A stretch of 64,000 nucleotides of DNA from Phycisphaerae bacterium (GCA_030428945.1 JAUIEC010000003.1:1-64000); one strand, 5' to 3'. Numbered from the stretch's first letter, positions 45,756 to 54,882 are shown. Made by a program: numbers and translations. The notes: a model not told the origin generated them from the sequence alone.

Positions 45756-45794
45756 GATGGGAAGGGTCGGGGGCTGCTCGATGCGCTGCCACGC

Positions 45795-45862
45795 GGTGCG
45801 GCATCGACGCCTGCCAGGTCCGCGTCGGACGCGAACGCGGGCTCCCGCGTCGATGACGCACC
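45795..45862 (-). repeat. 68-bp hairpin element, copy P6
   Basis: Arms 45795-45810 and 45847-45862, 36-bp loop, minus orientation, preceded by TGCCACGC and followed by CTACGG. Confidence 0.88.
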
Positions 45863-45891
45863 CTACGGCGCGTGATGCGTTCACGCGCGAA

Positions 45892-45912
45892 CCACTGCGA
45901 GGATCGCAGTGG
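45892..45912. repeat. CCACTGCGA/TCGCAGTGG palindrome
   Basis: CCACTGCGA-GGA-TCGCAGTGG has perfect 9-bp arms, followed by CACACA. It lies 30 bp from hairpin P6 and ends 36 bp from the stop of the minus-strand J-domain gene, for which it could act as part of a terminator. Confidence 0.7.
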
Positions 45913-45948
45913 CACACATCCACCGTTCACTTCCTGCGGCGGCACGCT

Positions 45949-46458
45949 TCAACCGTTTACTTCCGCCGGTCGCATCAGCGGCAGCGCCAGCAGCGCGATG
46001 CCCAGCCACAGGCAGATCACGCCGCCCACGGCCGACACCCCCGCCTGCGTCTGCAGGTACTGGGTCAGCAGCAGCCCGCCGCAGGTATACAGCCCCAGCG
46101 CCACCAGCGGCCAGGCGATCCGCTCGGCCGGTCCCGGCAGACGCCGGCGCCGCACCGTGCGACCGAACAGGCAGTCGGCACACCCGCGCCGTCCGTCCAG
46201 CAGGCTCCCGACCGACTTGCCGGCCACCCCGCACCGCGGGCACACCAGCGGCGAGACGCCGCGGTCCGGCAGTCGTCGCAGCAGCAACTGGTAGGCTTCC
46301 GTGACGGCGATGAAACGCCGGGCGGCCGCCGGGCCGGGATTGACGTCCGGATGCAGTTGCTTGGCGAGCCTTCGGAAGGTCCGCTGCACGCACCGTCGAT
46401 CCGCACGTTCATCAAGCCCGAGTCGACGCAGGGCCTGGGTGGTGGAGAGGAGACGCAT
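45949..46458 (-). CDS. Membrane-anchored J-domain protein with zinc ribbon
   Basis: A 169-residue protein: an N-terminal J domain with HPD at 36-38 (FRRLAKQLHPDVNPGP), a Cys4 zinc ribbon (C73, C76, C93, C96) and two C-terminal membrane helices (IAWPLVALGLYTCGGLLLTQYL and VGGVICLWLGIALLALPL). The J domain should recruit and stimulate a DnaK at the membrane. It is not a full DnaJ: the G/F and substrate-binding parts are absent. The start at 46458 was preferred to the longer frame because the J domain begins just after it. Confidence 0.8.
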   Translation of the reverse strand: MRLLSTTQALRRLGLDERADRRCVQRTFRRLAKQLHPDVNPGPAAARRFIAVTEAYQLLLRRLPDRGVSPLVCPRCGVAGKSVGSLLDGRRGCADCLFGRTVRRRRLPGPAERIAWPLVALGLYTCGGLLLTQYLQTQAGVSAVGGVICLWLGIALLALPLMRPAEVNG

Positions 46459-46580
46459 ACGAATCGACTCCGAAGTGACTGGATCGGCTCGCAACACTAT
46501 ATCTGCATCGGCCGCGATCGAACCAGCACGTTCTCGGATTTTCGATCGCCTGCATCAGCGAGGACCGGGAACCGGGGTGG

Positions 46581-48848
46581 CTACTGCCCCGGGTAGATGA
46601 TCAGCCGGTCGTGCACCAGCAGCGCGACATCGTCGGTCCCGTCACCGGTCAGATCGCCGGCCAGCACTTGGTGCGGCTCGCCCCCGCGGTCCGGTTCGTC
46701 GCTGAACCGCTTGCCCTGGAACACCTGGAACTGCAGCGCCACCCGCGGGTCACCGCCCGGCTGCGTCAGCAGTTCCAGGAACGCCCGCCGGATGTCGACC
46801 ACCACCAGGTCACGCACCGCGTCGTGATTGAAATCGCCCACCACGCAGTCCGCCAGCCAGACATCCTTCAGATCGCTGACGTAGGAGGCCACCTCGACCA
46901 GCCCGGACGGCGGCGTGCCCGGTTCCAGGATCGCCAGCTTGCCCGCGTCACCCAGCAGCAGCCCCGGTTTCTGATCGATCCCCAGCCGGATCGGGCGCAT
47001 CGTCGGGGACTCGAACGTACCGACCGGCATCGTCCGCGTCACCGCGTACGTCCCGCCCGCGCCACGCTGCATCACCTGCAGACGACCACGCCGCCGCTCG
47101 TAGACCGCGATCGTCGGATTCCCGCCACCGCCGGCCAGCACCGCCAGTCCCCCCAACTGGGCCTCGCCGTCATCGGGGTTGTACTGGTCGACCACCGTCC
47201 AGCGGCCACCCTCGATCCGCAGCGAGCGGGCCCGCTTCTCCTGGGCCACCACCAGTTCGTCCAGCCCGTCCCCGGTCAGATCGGCCAGCGCGTGGTTGTT
47301 CCACTGCGCATCCGACACCAGGCTCTCACGCGCGTCGCGACCCGTCAGCGCCTCGAAACTGCCGTCGGGCTGCTGCAGCCAGGTCAGCGGCCCGGAGAAC
47401 GCCACGAATACCAGGATGTCATCACGCCCGTCCTGGTTCAGGTCCGCGACCCGAATCCCGGCCGGATCGTCCTTCAGCTTCTCGATTTCCCAGCCGGTCT
47501 GCTCGACCCCGTCGCGATCGAGAATCTGCACCCGCGTCCGGGTCTCGTCCTCATGCTTCTCGCGAACGATCGTGATCAGCCGCGACTGGCCGCCCAGCGT
47601 GGCCAGCGTGCCCGCCAGCGGATCGCCCGACAGGTCCAGCGGCCGCGGATAGGTCAGCCGCCCGTCCCGGAAGCTGCTGATGCCGATCGCCTTCTCCTTC
47701 GGACTGACGATCAGCAGGTCGCCGGCCCCCTCACCGTCCGCATCCCCGATCGCGATGCCGGTCGCATCGGCCAGGCCCGGGAAGACCTCGCCCGGCAGCA
47801 GGCCGGTCGGTCCGCCGCGGAACAGCACCATCTGGGCCGACTTGCCGTCCAGGGCCACCACGTCGTCGAGCCCGTCCCCCGTCACGTCGCCGATCGCCAG
47901 CGGCCGCTGGCGGGCCTTCCCGCTGACCGGATACGAGTACAGCAGCATCGGCCAGTCGGTCGCCCGGCTGGCGTCGAGGTTCTGCCAGCGCAGTTGCCGC
48001 AGGCGGTTGGTCGAGGATTCGACGCAGTACAGTTCGTCGCCGCCTTCCGCGCCGGCGGCCACCGTGATGCTGCGAACCCGCGGCAGCCGCAGTCGCTGCA
48101 TCGGACCGATCCCGCCGTTCTGATCCTGCAGGAAGGCGACCATTCCGAACGTCTCGTCGTCCAGGCTCATCACCAGGTCGTCGCGCCCGTCCGCGTTCAG
48201 GTCCGCCGTCAGCAGCAGCAGCGGCTGCTCGAGGTCGTGCATCAGCCGCCGCGGCTTGGCCAGCCGTCCGTCCGGCTGCTGATGAAACAGCAGGATCTGG
48301 TTCTCGCCGCGCAGGGCGACATCGGTCCGGCCGTCGCCGTTGTAGTCACCGACCGTCAGCCCGCCGCTGCGCGGGTCTCCACCGGGCGCCCGGTGCGCGA
48401 TCGGGGCGTCGAAGCCGCCGCCGGCCTTGCCCGGCAGCACCACCAGTTCGCGCGGCTCGCCGAAGTAGACCAGGTCCGGCCGACCGTCACCGGTCAGTTC
48501 CGCAATCTCCAGCGATTCGATGCTGGCCGCCACCGGGATGTTCGCCCGCCGCATCGTTCCGCGATCGAGGATTTCGTTGTCGGGGTCGGATTCGTCGATC
48601 GCCTCGGCCGGCGTGTCCGTCTGGTAGAACAGTTCGATCCGGTTCTTCCAGCGGTTCCACAGCGCGATGTCCGCGCGTCCGTCCATGTCGAGATCGGCGA
48701 TCCGCATCTGCCGGATGCCGCTGTCGATCTTGTAGATCTGCATCGGCCCGAACCCGAAGTGGGCGGCCAGTTCGTTCGGCGGATCGGACCCGTCCGCTCC
48801 GGCGGCACCCAGCAGACAGACCAGCGGCAGCAACCAGCAGCTAAGCAT
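46581..48848 (-). CDS. Exported FG-GAP/VCBS repeat protein
   Basis: A 755-residue protein with signal peptide MLSCWLLPLVCLLGAAGA. About ten calcium-binding FG-GAP/VCBS repeats are visible from their DxDxDGxxD loops (DLDMDGRADIAL, DYNGDGRTDVAL, DLNADGRDDLVM, DVTGDGLDDVVA, DLNQDGRDDILV, DLTGDGLDELVV, DLTGDGTDDVAL), spread over the whole length, implying one or two seven-bladed propellers. No catalytic domain is seen; a surface binding or adhesion role is likely. The ATG at 48848 has GGAG 9 bp upstream; ATGs at 48863 and 48896 are alternatives. Confidence 0.85.
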   Translation of the reverse strand: MLSCWLLPLVCLLGAAGADGSDPPNELAAHFGFGPMQIYKIDSGIRQMRIADLDMDGRADIALWNRWKNRIELFYQTDTPAEAIDESDPDNEILDRGTMRRANIPVAASIESLEIAELTGDGRPDLVYFGEPRELVVLPGKAGGGFDAPIAHRAPGGDPRSGGLTVGDYNGDGRTDVALRGENQILLFHQQPDGRLAKPRRLMHDLEQPLLLLTADLNADGRDDLVMSLDDETFGMVAFLQDQNGGIGPMQRLRLPRVRSITVAAGAEGGDELYCVESSTNRLRQLRWQNLDASRATDWPMLLYSYPVSGKARQRPLAIGDVTGDGLDDVVALDGKSAQMVLFRGGPTGLLPGEVFPGLADATGIAIGDADGEGAGDLLIVSPKEKAIGISSFRDGRLTYPRPLDLSGDPLAGTLATLGGQSRLITIVREKHEDETRTRVQILDRDGVEQTGWEIEKLKDDPAGIRVADLNQDGRDDILVFVAFSGPLTWLQQPDGSFEALTGRDARESLVSDAQWNNHALADLTGDGLDELVVAQEKRARSLRIEGGRWTVVDQYNPDDGEAQLGGLAVLAGGGGNPTIAVYERRRGRLQVMQRGAGGTYAVTRTMPVGTFESPTMRPIRLGIDQKPGLLLGDAGKLAILEPGTPPSGLVEVASYVSDLKDVWLADCVVGDFNHDAVRDLVVVDIRRAFLELLTQPGGDPRVALQFQVFQGKRFSDEPDRGGEPHQVLAGDLTGDGTDDVALLVHDRLIIYPGQ

Positions 48849-48984
48849 CACACAACACTCCATGCCTCGAAGACCCGAGCCGGTAGTGTACTTCATTCAC
48901 CCGCCACGCGGGCCCAACGGTGAGCTTCCGAAAAACCTTGCCAACCGCCACCACCGACCCCCATCATGCACCCGGGGCGCGAGT

Positions 48985-49121
48985 GAGCAAGTAAGCAAAT
49001 GAGCAAGTAAGCAAGCGAGCAAGTAAGCAAGCGAGCAAGTAAGCAAGTAAGCAAGTAAGCAAGCGAGCAAGCGAGCAAGCGAGCAAGTAAGCAAGTGAGC
49101 AAGTGAGCAAGTCACCAGGTG
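48985..49121 (+). repeat. 8-bp-phased tract, RAGCAAGY unit
   Basis: About seventeen consecutive 8-bp units (GAGCAAGT, AAGCAAGC, AAGCAAGT, GAGCAAGC) with only purine/pyrimidine swaps, then degenerate units. It lies between divergent genes, so both neighbours present their 5' ends, unlike most other tracts. The gap 48864-49341 also has GTTCCCTGTTCCCGGTTCCC at 49286-49305. Confidence 0.9.
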
Positions 49122-49341
49122 TGCAAGCACGTATGCACCGGAGCAGGCGAGCAAGCGAGCATGGCAACTTTGCGCAGCAGCAGGTCAAGGGGAGCAGGCA
49201 GGCCATGACGGTTCGAACGGATGAGGTGAGAAGCGGCGCGCGGGCGAAGAAGTCGCCTGAGCCGAACGTGCCCGGGACGCATTCCCCTGTTCCCTGTTCC
49301 CGGTTCCCTGTTCCCTCGCCGAGCCTGCGAGGCGCCAACCC

Positions 49342-50529
49342 ATGACCACTGCCCCCGAGGTCCGGCCGCTCGAATCCGACGCGGAGTTCCAGGCCCTGCT
49401 GAGCGCCGAGTACCAGAGCTTCTTCGGCTTCGGCCAGCCCGCCAGCGTGCTCGAGGGCTGGCTCGACTGGATCGGGCGCGACAACCTCCGCGTGCTGGTC
49501 CAGGACGGGCAGGTCGTCGGCGGACTCGGCCTGCTGCACTTCGGACAGTACTTCGGCGGACGCAGCGTGCCCTCCGTCGGCATCTCGGTCGTCGCCGTCG
49601 TCCCAGAGGTCCGCGGAACCGGGGCCGGCAAGCACCTGATGCAGCAGACCGTCCGCCAGATGGCCGCCGACGGCGCCCCGCTCAGCGTGCTGTATCCGTC
49701 CACCTGGGCCTTTTACCGCCACGCCGGGTACGAGCCGGCCGGGGCCCGCACCACCTACGAGTTCAACCTCCGCAGGCTCGGCGCGACCGACACGACCTGC
49801 CGCCTGCGGCGGATCGGCCCCGAGGAACGCCGGCGGGTCGAGCCGATCTACGAACAGTTCGCCTGCCACCAGACCGGCCTGGTCGCCCGCACGCGGATGA
49901 ACTGGCAGAAGATCTTCAAGGGCGAGCCCGAGGACGTGTTCACCTACCTGGTCGAAGGCCCGGCCGGCCCCAGCGGGTACCTGGTCTACACCCACCAGGA
50001 AGTGCCCGACAAGCCGTACCGGATCGACATCCGCGACCTGGTCTGGCTGGACGAGTCGGCTGGGCGGCGAATCCTGGCGTTCCTGCACCAGCACGGCGTG
50101 CTGGGCGAGTCGGTCCGGTACGACGGGGCCCCGGTGGACCCGCTGCTGGCGCTCTCGCGCGTCGAGAATCAGAAGATCCGCTACAACCACTACTGGATGC
50201 TGCGGATGCTCGACGCCCGGGCCGCCCTGACGGGACGGGGCTACCCGGCCGGGGTGGCCGGCGAACTGCATTTCGAACTGGAGGATCCGCTGCTCGAACA
50301 GAACCGCGGGCGATTCGTACTGCGGGTCAGGGACGGGCAGGGCGAGGTTGCCGACGGCGGCACCGGGCAGATCCGACTGGGCCCGCGCGGCCTGGCACCG
50401 CTCTATACCGGGCACCTGCCGCCGGAAGACCTCCGCCGAATGGGCCTGCTCGAAGCGGACGATGCCTCCTGCGGGCAGGCAGCCGCGATATTCTCGGGCC
50501 CCCGCCCATGGATGTGCGACCGATTCTGA
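49342..50529 (+). CDS. Eis-like GNAT N-acetyltransferase with SCP2 tail
   Basis: A 395-residue protein with the three-part architecture of the Eis family: an N-terminal GNAT domain with acetyl-CoA motif VVPEVRGTGAGKHLM (about 91-105), a second GNAT-like domain (about 150-285) and a C-terminal sterol-carrier-like domain (about 290-395: LHFELEDPLLEQNRGRFVLRV). Eis enzymes acetylate amines, including aminoglycosides, but natural substrates in environmental bacteria are mostly unknown. No clear Shine-Dalgarno; the upstream region is repeat DNA. Confidence 0.85.
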   Translation: MTTAPEVRPLESDAEFQALLSAEYQSFFGFGQPASVLEGWLDWIGRDNLRVLVQDGQVVGGLGLLHFGQYFGGRSVPSVGISVVAVVPEVRGTGAGKHLMQQTVRQMAADGAPLSVLYPSTWAFYRHAGYEPAGARTTYEFNLRRLGATDTTCRLRRIGPEERRRVEPIYEQFACHQTGLVARTRMNWQKIFKGEPEDVFTYLVEGPAGPSGYLVYTHQEVPDKPYRIDIRDLVWLDESAGRRILAFLHQHGVLGESVRYDGAPVDPLLALSRVENQKIRYNHYWMLRMLDARAALTGRGYPAGVAGELHFELEDPLLEQNRGRFVLRVRDGQGEVADGGTGQIRLGPRGLAPLYTGHLPPEDLRRMGLLEADDASCGQAAAIFSGPRPWMCDRF

Positions 50530-50533
50530 ACGT

Positions 50534-50690
50534 CGGGGGAGCGGGGGAGCGAGGGCAAGGGAGCGAGGGAGCTAGGGAGCAAGGGAGCAAGGGAGCGAGG
50601 GCAAGGGAGCGGGGGAGCGAGGGAGCTAGAGCACGGGAGCGAGGGAGCTAGGGAGGAAGGGAGCGAGGGAGCTAGGGAGCAAGGGCAGAG
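50534..50690 (+). repeat. 8-bp-phased tract after the Eis-like gene
   Basis: About nineteen GGGAGCRA/GGGAGCTA/GGGCAAGG units beginning 4 bp after the stop. A complementary pyrimidine tract (GCTCCCAC, GCTCCCTT, GCTCCCTC) lies at about 50847-50876, so a long stem with a 155-bp loop is possible. No gene was recognised in 50530-50955. Confidence 0.85.
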
Positions 50691-50955
50691 CGTGCTGGGA
50701 TTCGCGCGCGGGTTGGGGTGTGCCACGTCATGCTGGCAGTGCGTCGTCCCGAGGCGGCGGCAACAGGGGAGGAGAGGCAGGGGCGGATCGGCCATTCGCG
50801 CAGCACCCGCCAACGCGCGCGGGTCCCGGTACCCTCTGCCCCTTGCTCCCACGCTCCCTTGCTCCCTCGCTCCCTTCTGACTAGAGTGACTGATTCACGC
50901 GCGAGCGGACCGTCGGCTGGCGCAACGTCAAATGCAGTAAAGGTTTGAGTGCAAC

Positions 50956-51531
50956 ATGGCTGACCGCAATTACCTGACGATCGTGTCCGGACTGCCCCGC
51001 TCGGGCACCTCGATGATGATGAAGATGGTCGAAGCCGGCGGCATCCCCGTCATGACCGACGGCAAGCGCGTCGCCGACATCGATAACCCCAAGGGCTACT
51101 ACGAGTTCGAACCGGCCCTGCGGACCAAGACCGATCCAAGCTGGCTCCGCGACGCCCCCGGCAAGTGCGTCAAGATGGTCTACATGCTGCTGAAGGACCT
51201 GCCGGTCACGCACTACTACCGCGTGCTCTTCATGCGGCGCAACCTCGACGAGGTCCTCGCCAGCCAGAAGAAGATGCTCGACCGTCTCGGCAAGAAGGGC
51301 GGCGACTTCACCGACGAACAGTTCCGCGACCTGTTCGTCAAGGACACCAACAAGTGCATCGCGATGCTCAACGAACTCGAGCACTTCCAGTACATCGAAG
51401 TCGACTACAACGAAATGCTCAACAACTCCGGCCCCCTCGTCACCAAAGTCAACGACTTCCTCGGCGGTGACATGAACACCGAAGCCATGGCCGCCGTCGT
51501 CGACCCCAGCCTGCATCGGAATAAGGCATAG
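50956..51531 (+). CDS. Sulfotransferase family protein
   Basis: A 191-residue cytoplasmic protein with the PAPS 5'-phosphosulfate loop SGLPRSGTSMMMKMVE (residues 10-25). YYRVLFMRRNLDEVLASQKKML supplies the 3'-phosphate Arg/Ser segment and the YNEMLNN-VNDFLGG ending is usual. Shorter than most members (250-300) but seems complete. Lys-rich surface and lower Arg content differ mildly from neighbours. The acceptor is unknown; together with the arylsulfotransferase-like and P-loop proteins it adds to a sulfate-transfer theme in the window. Confidence 0.85.
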   Translation: MADRNYLTIVSGLPRSGTSMMMKMVEAGGIPVMTDGKRVADIDNPKGYYEFEPALRTKTDPSWLRDAPGKCVKMVYMLLKDLPVTHYYRVLFMRRNLDEVLASQKKMLDRLGKKGGDFTDEQFRDLFVKDTNKCIAMLNELEHFQYIEVDYNEMLNNSGPLVTKVNDFLGGDMNTEAMAAVVDPSLHRNKA

Positions 51532-51570
51532 GGAAGGGAACAGGGAACAGGGAACAGGGAACAGGGAATC
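51532..51570 (+). repeat. 8-bp-phased tract, GGGAACAG unit
   Basis: Four GGGAACAG units start 3 bp after the TAG stop of the sulfotransferase gene. Confidence 0.88.
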
Positions 51571-51667
51571 CCTCTTCCGATTCTCCATAGGCGAAACGCC
51601 TGTGTTCCACGGCCGCCTTTTCGCCCGGCAGTCCGCGAGCCCGGCCCGAAAGTCCGCGAACCCGTAG

Positions 51668-51735
51668 GGTGCGTCATCGACGCGGCCGCCCGCGCTCGCA
51701 TCCGGCGCGGATGCACCAGGCGTCGATGCCGCACC
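51668..51735 (+). repeat. 68-bp hairpin element, copy P7
   Basis: Arms 51668-51683 and 51720-51735, 36-bp loop, plus orientation, preceded by GTA and followed by CGCGTGGCAG. Confidence 0.88.
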
Positions 51736-51850
51736 GCGTGGCAGCCCCGCCGGCCGGTGGGGTCGATCCGCGGGGAGTGGCAGCCCCGCCGGCCGGTGGG
51801 GGCAACCTGCGCGGAGAACACACTGCGAAAACCGCAGAGGCACACGACTC
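51736..51850 (+). repeat. Double GCCGGCCGGTGGGG module and degenerate palindrome
   Basis: CAGCCCCGCCGGCCGGTGGG occurs twice (51743 and 51781 regions), 38 bp apart, then GCGGAGAACACACTGCGAAA and ACCGCAGAGGCACAC. The arrangement is the reverse complement of that at 54518-54630, showing that hairpin, GGCCGG module and palindrome travel as a composite. Confidence 0.7.
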
Positions 51851-51931
51851 CTGCGTGTGCTCCCCCCAATACGCAGAAAGGGCACGCGAGCCGGTCTGGC
51901 CCGCGTGCCCCTTGCTTGCGCTTCGGACGCG

Positions 51932-53368
51932 TTACTGCAGCCGGGCGCTCCAGTTCCCCAGCACGTTCCCGACCTGGTCCTCCGAATACGTCCCTTCGAC
52001 GAGGCCGTTGGCGGTCGGGCGGCCGACGTAGATCCCGACCGGCAGGCCGAACTGGTCACCGTTGTCGACGAAGGTCAGCGTGCCGTCGTCCGTGTTGACC
52101 GAGCCCGAGAGCTGGAACTGGTTGCCGCTCCAGTCGCTGACACCGATGATCGAGGCGTCGCCGCGAAGCTCGATCGCGAAGCTGTGGTCCGCCCCGCCGC
52201 CCGTCACGCCGCCCGAGTAGACACCCGTCACCAGCGTCAGCTCTTCCTCCTGCGGGTTGCCGGCGTTGTCGTTGCCGCCACCGTTCGGGGCCGTCTCGTT
52301 GCCGCCCGGCTGCTCGTTGGTCGGCGCGTCGGTCGGCGGATTCGGGTTGTTCGCACCCTGGTTGCCACCCTCGAACGCCGGCGGCAGCTCGGCACCCTGC
52401 AGGGCGTCATCCTGGAACAGGCTCACCACCGTGTGCAGGTGCCGCACGTGGATCCCGAAGTTGTTCGAAGCCGCCGCCGTCCGGTCGGCCCGCAGTTCAC
52501 CATCTTCGCCGACCGTCACGATGATCTGGACCGTCCCGGCGTTGTTGGCCGCGATGACCTTCCCGCAGCGGACGATCGCCGAGCCGCTCGTGCCCGGCGT
52601 GGTCGGGGCCTGGTGCTGGAAGCTGTCGACCGTCGCCGGCGTCACCTCGCGGGTCCGGTCGAACGAGCGCCGCGCCGTGATCGTGCCGACGAAGCTGGTC
52701 GCCTGCGGGACCGTCTGACCCGGGATCGTCTGGATGAACTCCTCGACGTCGCCGGGGAAGCCGGCCAGGCCGATCTCGTCACCCAGCACGACCGCCTCGG
52801 CTTCGGCCCGGCTCGCCAGCGGCAGGATCGTCGAAACCTCCTCCTTGGTCGTGAACAGGCCGACATCCGGCGAGGTCAGCGGATCGCCGGTGTAGTCCGG
52901 GTGCTTCATCGCCCGCAGCAGCTCCAGCACGCGGCCGGTGCCCGACTGCACGGCCAGGACGCGCGTCACGGGGAAGGGCTGCTGGCTGAGCACGGCATCC
53001 ACGACGTGCCCGTTGGTGGCCAGCAGACGAGGTCCGACCGCGAAGGCGGTACCGATCGTCACGTAGCCGGCGCTGGTCTGCTGCGGGTTCTGCTGGTCCG
53101 GGACGGCCAGTTCGACCTGCACGAGGTAGGTGCCGTCATTCATCGCGGTGAACGAGTCACGGGCCTCGGGGCAGGAGGTGCTGGCCGGGTCGAGGCTGCT
53201 GCCGCGGTCGACGACCTCGCTCTCGGTCATCGGTTCGAGCAGCATCTCGGGGTTATCGGTCGGGCAGCCACCGGCCAGGACGCTGCTGAAGGCGACCAGC
53301 GTGCCGAGCGCGGTGTGCTGCAGGCGGCGAAGGGTCGGGCGGTTGGCGGTCATCAGGGTTCGGAACAT
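51932..53368 (-). CDS. Exported trypsin-like serine protease
   Basis: A 478-residue protein with a likely lipoprotein signal (lipobox VLAGGC, Cys35). A chymotrypsin-fold domain follows, with H121 (ATNGHVVDA), D168 (SPDVGLF) and S261 (PGTSGSAI) as the triad. There is no PDZ domain. Instead there is an Asn/Pro/Gly-rich linker (about 345-385) and a C-terminal beta domain of about 95 residues (GVYSGGVTGGGADHSFAIEL.. GLVEGTYSEDQVGNVLGNWSARLQ) of unknown role. GGAGGA lies 7 bp before the ATG at 53368. The linker has low-complexity codons but no frameshift. Confidence 0.82.
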   Translation of the reverse strand: MFRTLMTANRPTLRRLQHTALGTLVAFSSVLAGGCPTDNPEMLLEPMTESEVVDRGSSLDPASTSCPEARDSFTAMNDGTYLVQVELAVPDQQNPQQTSAGYVTIGTAFAVGPRLLATNGHVVDAVLSQQPFPVTRVLAVQSGTGRVLELLRAMKHPDYTGDPLTSPDVGLFTTKEEVSTILPLASRAEAEAVVLGDEIGLAGFPGDVEEFIQTIPGQTVPQATSFVGTITARRSFDRTREVTPATVDSFQHQAPTTPGTSGSAIVRCGKVIAANNAGTVQIIVTVGEDGELRADRTAAASNNFGIHVRHLHTVVSLFQDDALQGAELPPAFEGGNQGANNPNPPTDAPTNEQPGGNETAPNGGGNDNAGNPQEEELTLVTGVYSGGVTGGGADHSFAIELRGDASIIGVSDWSGNQFQLSGSVNTDDGTLTFVDNGDQFGLPVGIYVGRPTANGLVEGTYSEDQVGNVLGNWSARLQ

Positions 53369-53540
53369 CTCGGCGTCCTCCAGCAGTGCCCGGCGGGCGA
53401 TTCTCGTGAGCGACGTCCCCATGACCGTCGCAACAGGAGGACTTAGGCCGCGGCCAGCGCGGATCTGACAGGAAAATGGTCAGTTTCCGGTCTTCCGGAC
53501 AGCGGAGGCCGCGGCTGTCGCCCCGGCAGGTGGGCTGTGC

Positions 53541-53681
53541 CACGGCTCCTGATCGCTTGAGCAGTGTCTTCTCCGCGCGAGTTGGCCTCCGCCGACCGAC
53601 GGGGCTGCCACGCGGTGCGGCATCGACGCCTGGTGCGTCCGCCTCGGACGCGACCGCGGGCGGCCGCGTCGATGACGCACC
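53541..53681 (-). repeat. Palindrome - GACGGGGCT spacer - hairpin element P8
   Basis: CACGGCTC...GAGCAGTG (53541-53566) is followed by TCTTCTCCGCGCG, a CCGACCGACGGGGCTGCCAC spacer and a complete 68-bp hairpin with arms 53614-53629 and 53666-53681 (36-bp loop, minus orientation). The gap 53369-53722 holds only this composite and about 150 bp with nothing recognised. Confidence 0.82.
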
Positions 53682-53722
53682 CTACAATCGACTTCTCCGC
53701 GGTGTGTGCGCGGTTCGATCCA

Positions 53723-54439
53723 TCAAAGCCCCTGATCGATCGCGGCCAGGGCCTCGCCGCATCGCATCGGCAGGTGCACGTCCGCGATCGCGGTGATCGG
53801 GGTCGGGTCCGGGTTGATCTCGATGACCCGCGCGCCGCCGGCCCTGGCGAAATCCGCCAGCGAGGCGGCCGGCTGGACGACGCCGCTGGTGCCGATCACG
53901 AAAAAGACGTCGCAGGCTTCGGTCGCTTCCTGGGCGGCTTCGAACGCGTCGGGCGGCAGCATCTCGCCGAACCAGACCACGCCGGGTCGCAGTCTCTGCC
54001 CGCAGTCGCAGCGCGGGTCCGGGCCGAGATCCTCCAGCGTCTGACGCTCGTGCCCGCAACCGGTGCAGCGAACGACATCAAGCCGGCCGTGCAGTTCGAT
54101 CACCTCGCCCGAGCCGGCCCGATGGTGCAGGCCGTCGACGTTCTGCGTGATGATCGCGACCCGCTCGAAGCGCTGCTGCCAGGCCGCCAGGATCTCGTGC
54201 CCGCGGTGCGGCCGGACCTCGCCCAGCTTCGCCCGCCGGGCCCGATACCAGTCCCAGACGAAGCGCGGATCGCGGGCGAACGCCTCGGGCGTGGCCAGGT
54301 CCTCGGGGCGGAACTTCGTCCAGACACCGGTCTGCGCATCGCGAAAGGTCTCGACCCCGGACTCGGCCGACATGCCGGCCCCGGACGAAACGGTCACGAT
54401 CCGCGCGCTACGCAGAATGTCGACCACCCGCTCGATCAT
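53723..54439 (-). CDS. cobB: Sir2-family NAD-dependent deacylase (sirtuin)
   Basis: A 238-residue sirtuin removing acyl groups from protein lysines with NAD. GAGMSAESGVETFR (20-33) binds NAD; TQNVDGLH (98-105), catalytic His117 (ELHGRL), zinc Cys125, Cys128, Cys144 and Cys146 (C-x2-C...C-x-C) and GVVWFGEMLP are present. The bacterial CobB-type Tyr/Arg pair for succinyl groups is only partly matched (WYRARR at 64-69). The start at 54439 was chosen because the fold begins there; the longer frame reads Arg/Pro-rich. Confidence 0.93.
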   Translation of the reverse strand: MIERVVDILRSARIVTVSSGAGMSAESGVETFRDAQTGVWTKFRPEDLATPEAFARDPRFVWDWYRARRAKLGEVRPHRGHEILAAWQQRFERVAIITQNVDGLHHRAGSGEVIELHGRLDVVRCTGCGHERQTLEDLGPDPRCDCGQRLRPGVVWFGEMLPPDAFEAAQEATEACDVFFVIGTSGVVQPAASLADFARAGGARVIEINPDPTPITAIADVHLPMRCGEALAAIDQGL

Positions 54440-54517
54440 CACCGTAGAGCATCCCGCCGGGCAGCGGCGCGGGCAAGCGCGATCCAGGGAGCGAGCGAAT
54501 CGACGTGGCAGGTGTGC

Positions 54518-54697
54518 CACCGCTCGTGAGTTTCTTGAGCAGTGTCTTCTCAGCGCCGCTTGACCCCACCGGCCGGCGAGGCCGCCACACTCCGCGGATC
54601 GACCCCACCGGCCGGCGGACCTGCCACGCGGTGCGGCATCGACGCCTGGTGCGTCCGTGTCAGACGCGAGCGCGGGCTGCCGCGTCGATGACGCACC
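54518..54697 (-). repeat. Palindrome - CCACCGGCCGGC module - hairpin element P9
   Basis: CACCGCTC...GAGCAGTG (54518-54543), TCTTCTCAGCGC, two GACCCCACCGGCCGGCG modules (54563 and 54600 regions), then the hairpin with arms 54630-54645 and 54682-54697 (36-bp loop). This is the clearest composite and matches 51668-51850 in inverse order. Confidence 0.85.
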
Positions 54698-54773
54698 CTA
54701 CGGCTTCACGGACCTTCGGGTGAACAGGTGCAGGGGTGGAGTGAAGGGCCGGCCGCGCGAGGAGGATGTGTGC

Positions 54774-54800
54774 CACTGCTCAAGAGACTCTTGAGCAGCG
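54774..54800. repeat. CACTGCTCAAGAG palindrome
   Basis: CACTGCTCAAGAG-A-CTCTTGAGCAGCG has 13-bp arms with one mismatch, then TCTTCTCCGCGCG as in the other copies. It is not accompanied by a hairpin element on its right. Confidence 0.7.
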
Positions 54801-54882
54801 TCTTCTCCGCGCGCTACGTCGCATCTTGTTCGCGGGAACCGAAAGGACCTGGGAGCGAGAAGGCAGCCGGGCGGGCGCCCTC

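Noticed and set aside
48985..49121. Membrane peptide of repeated Leu/Ala/Cys from frames such as 48893-49102
   Set aside because: The frame is produced by an 8-bp repeat, which reads as a 24-bp coding cycle in every frame; there is no ribosome site or conserved start.
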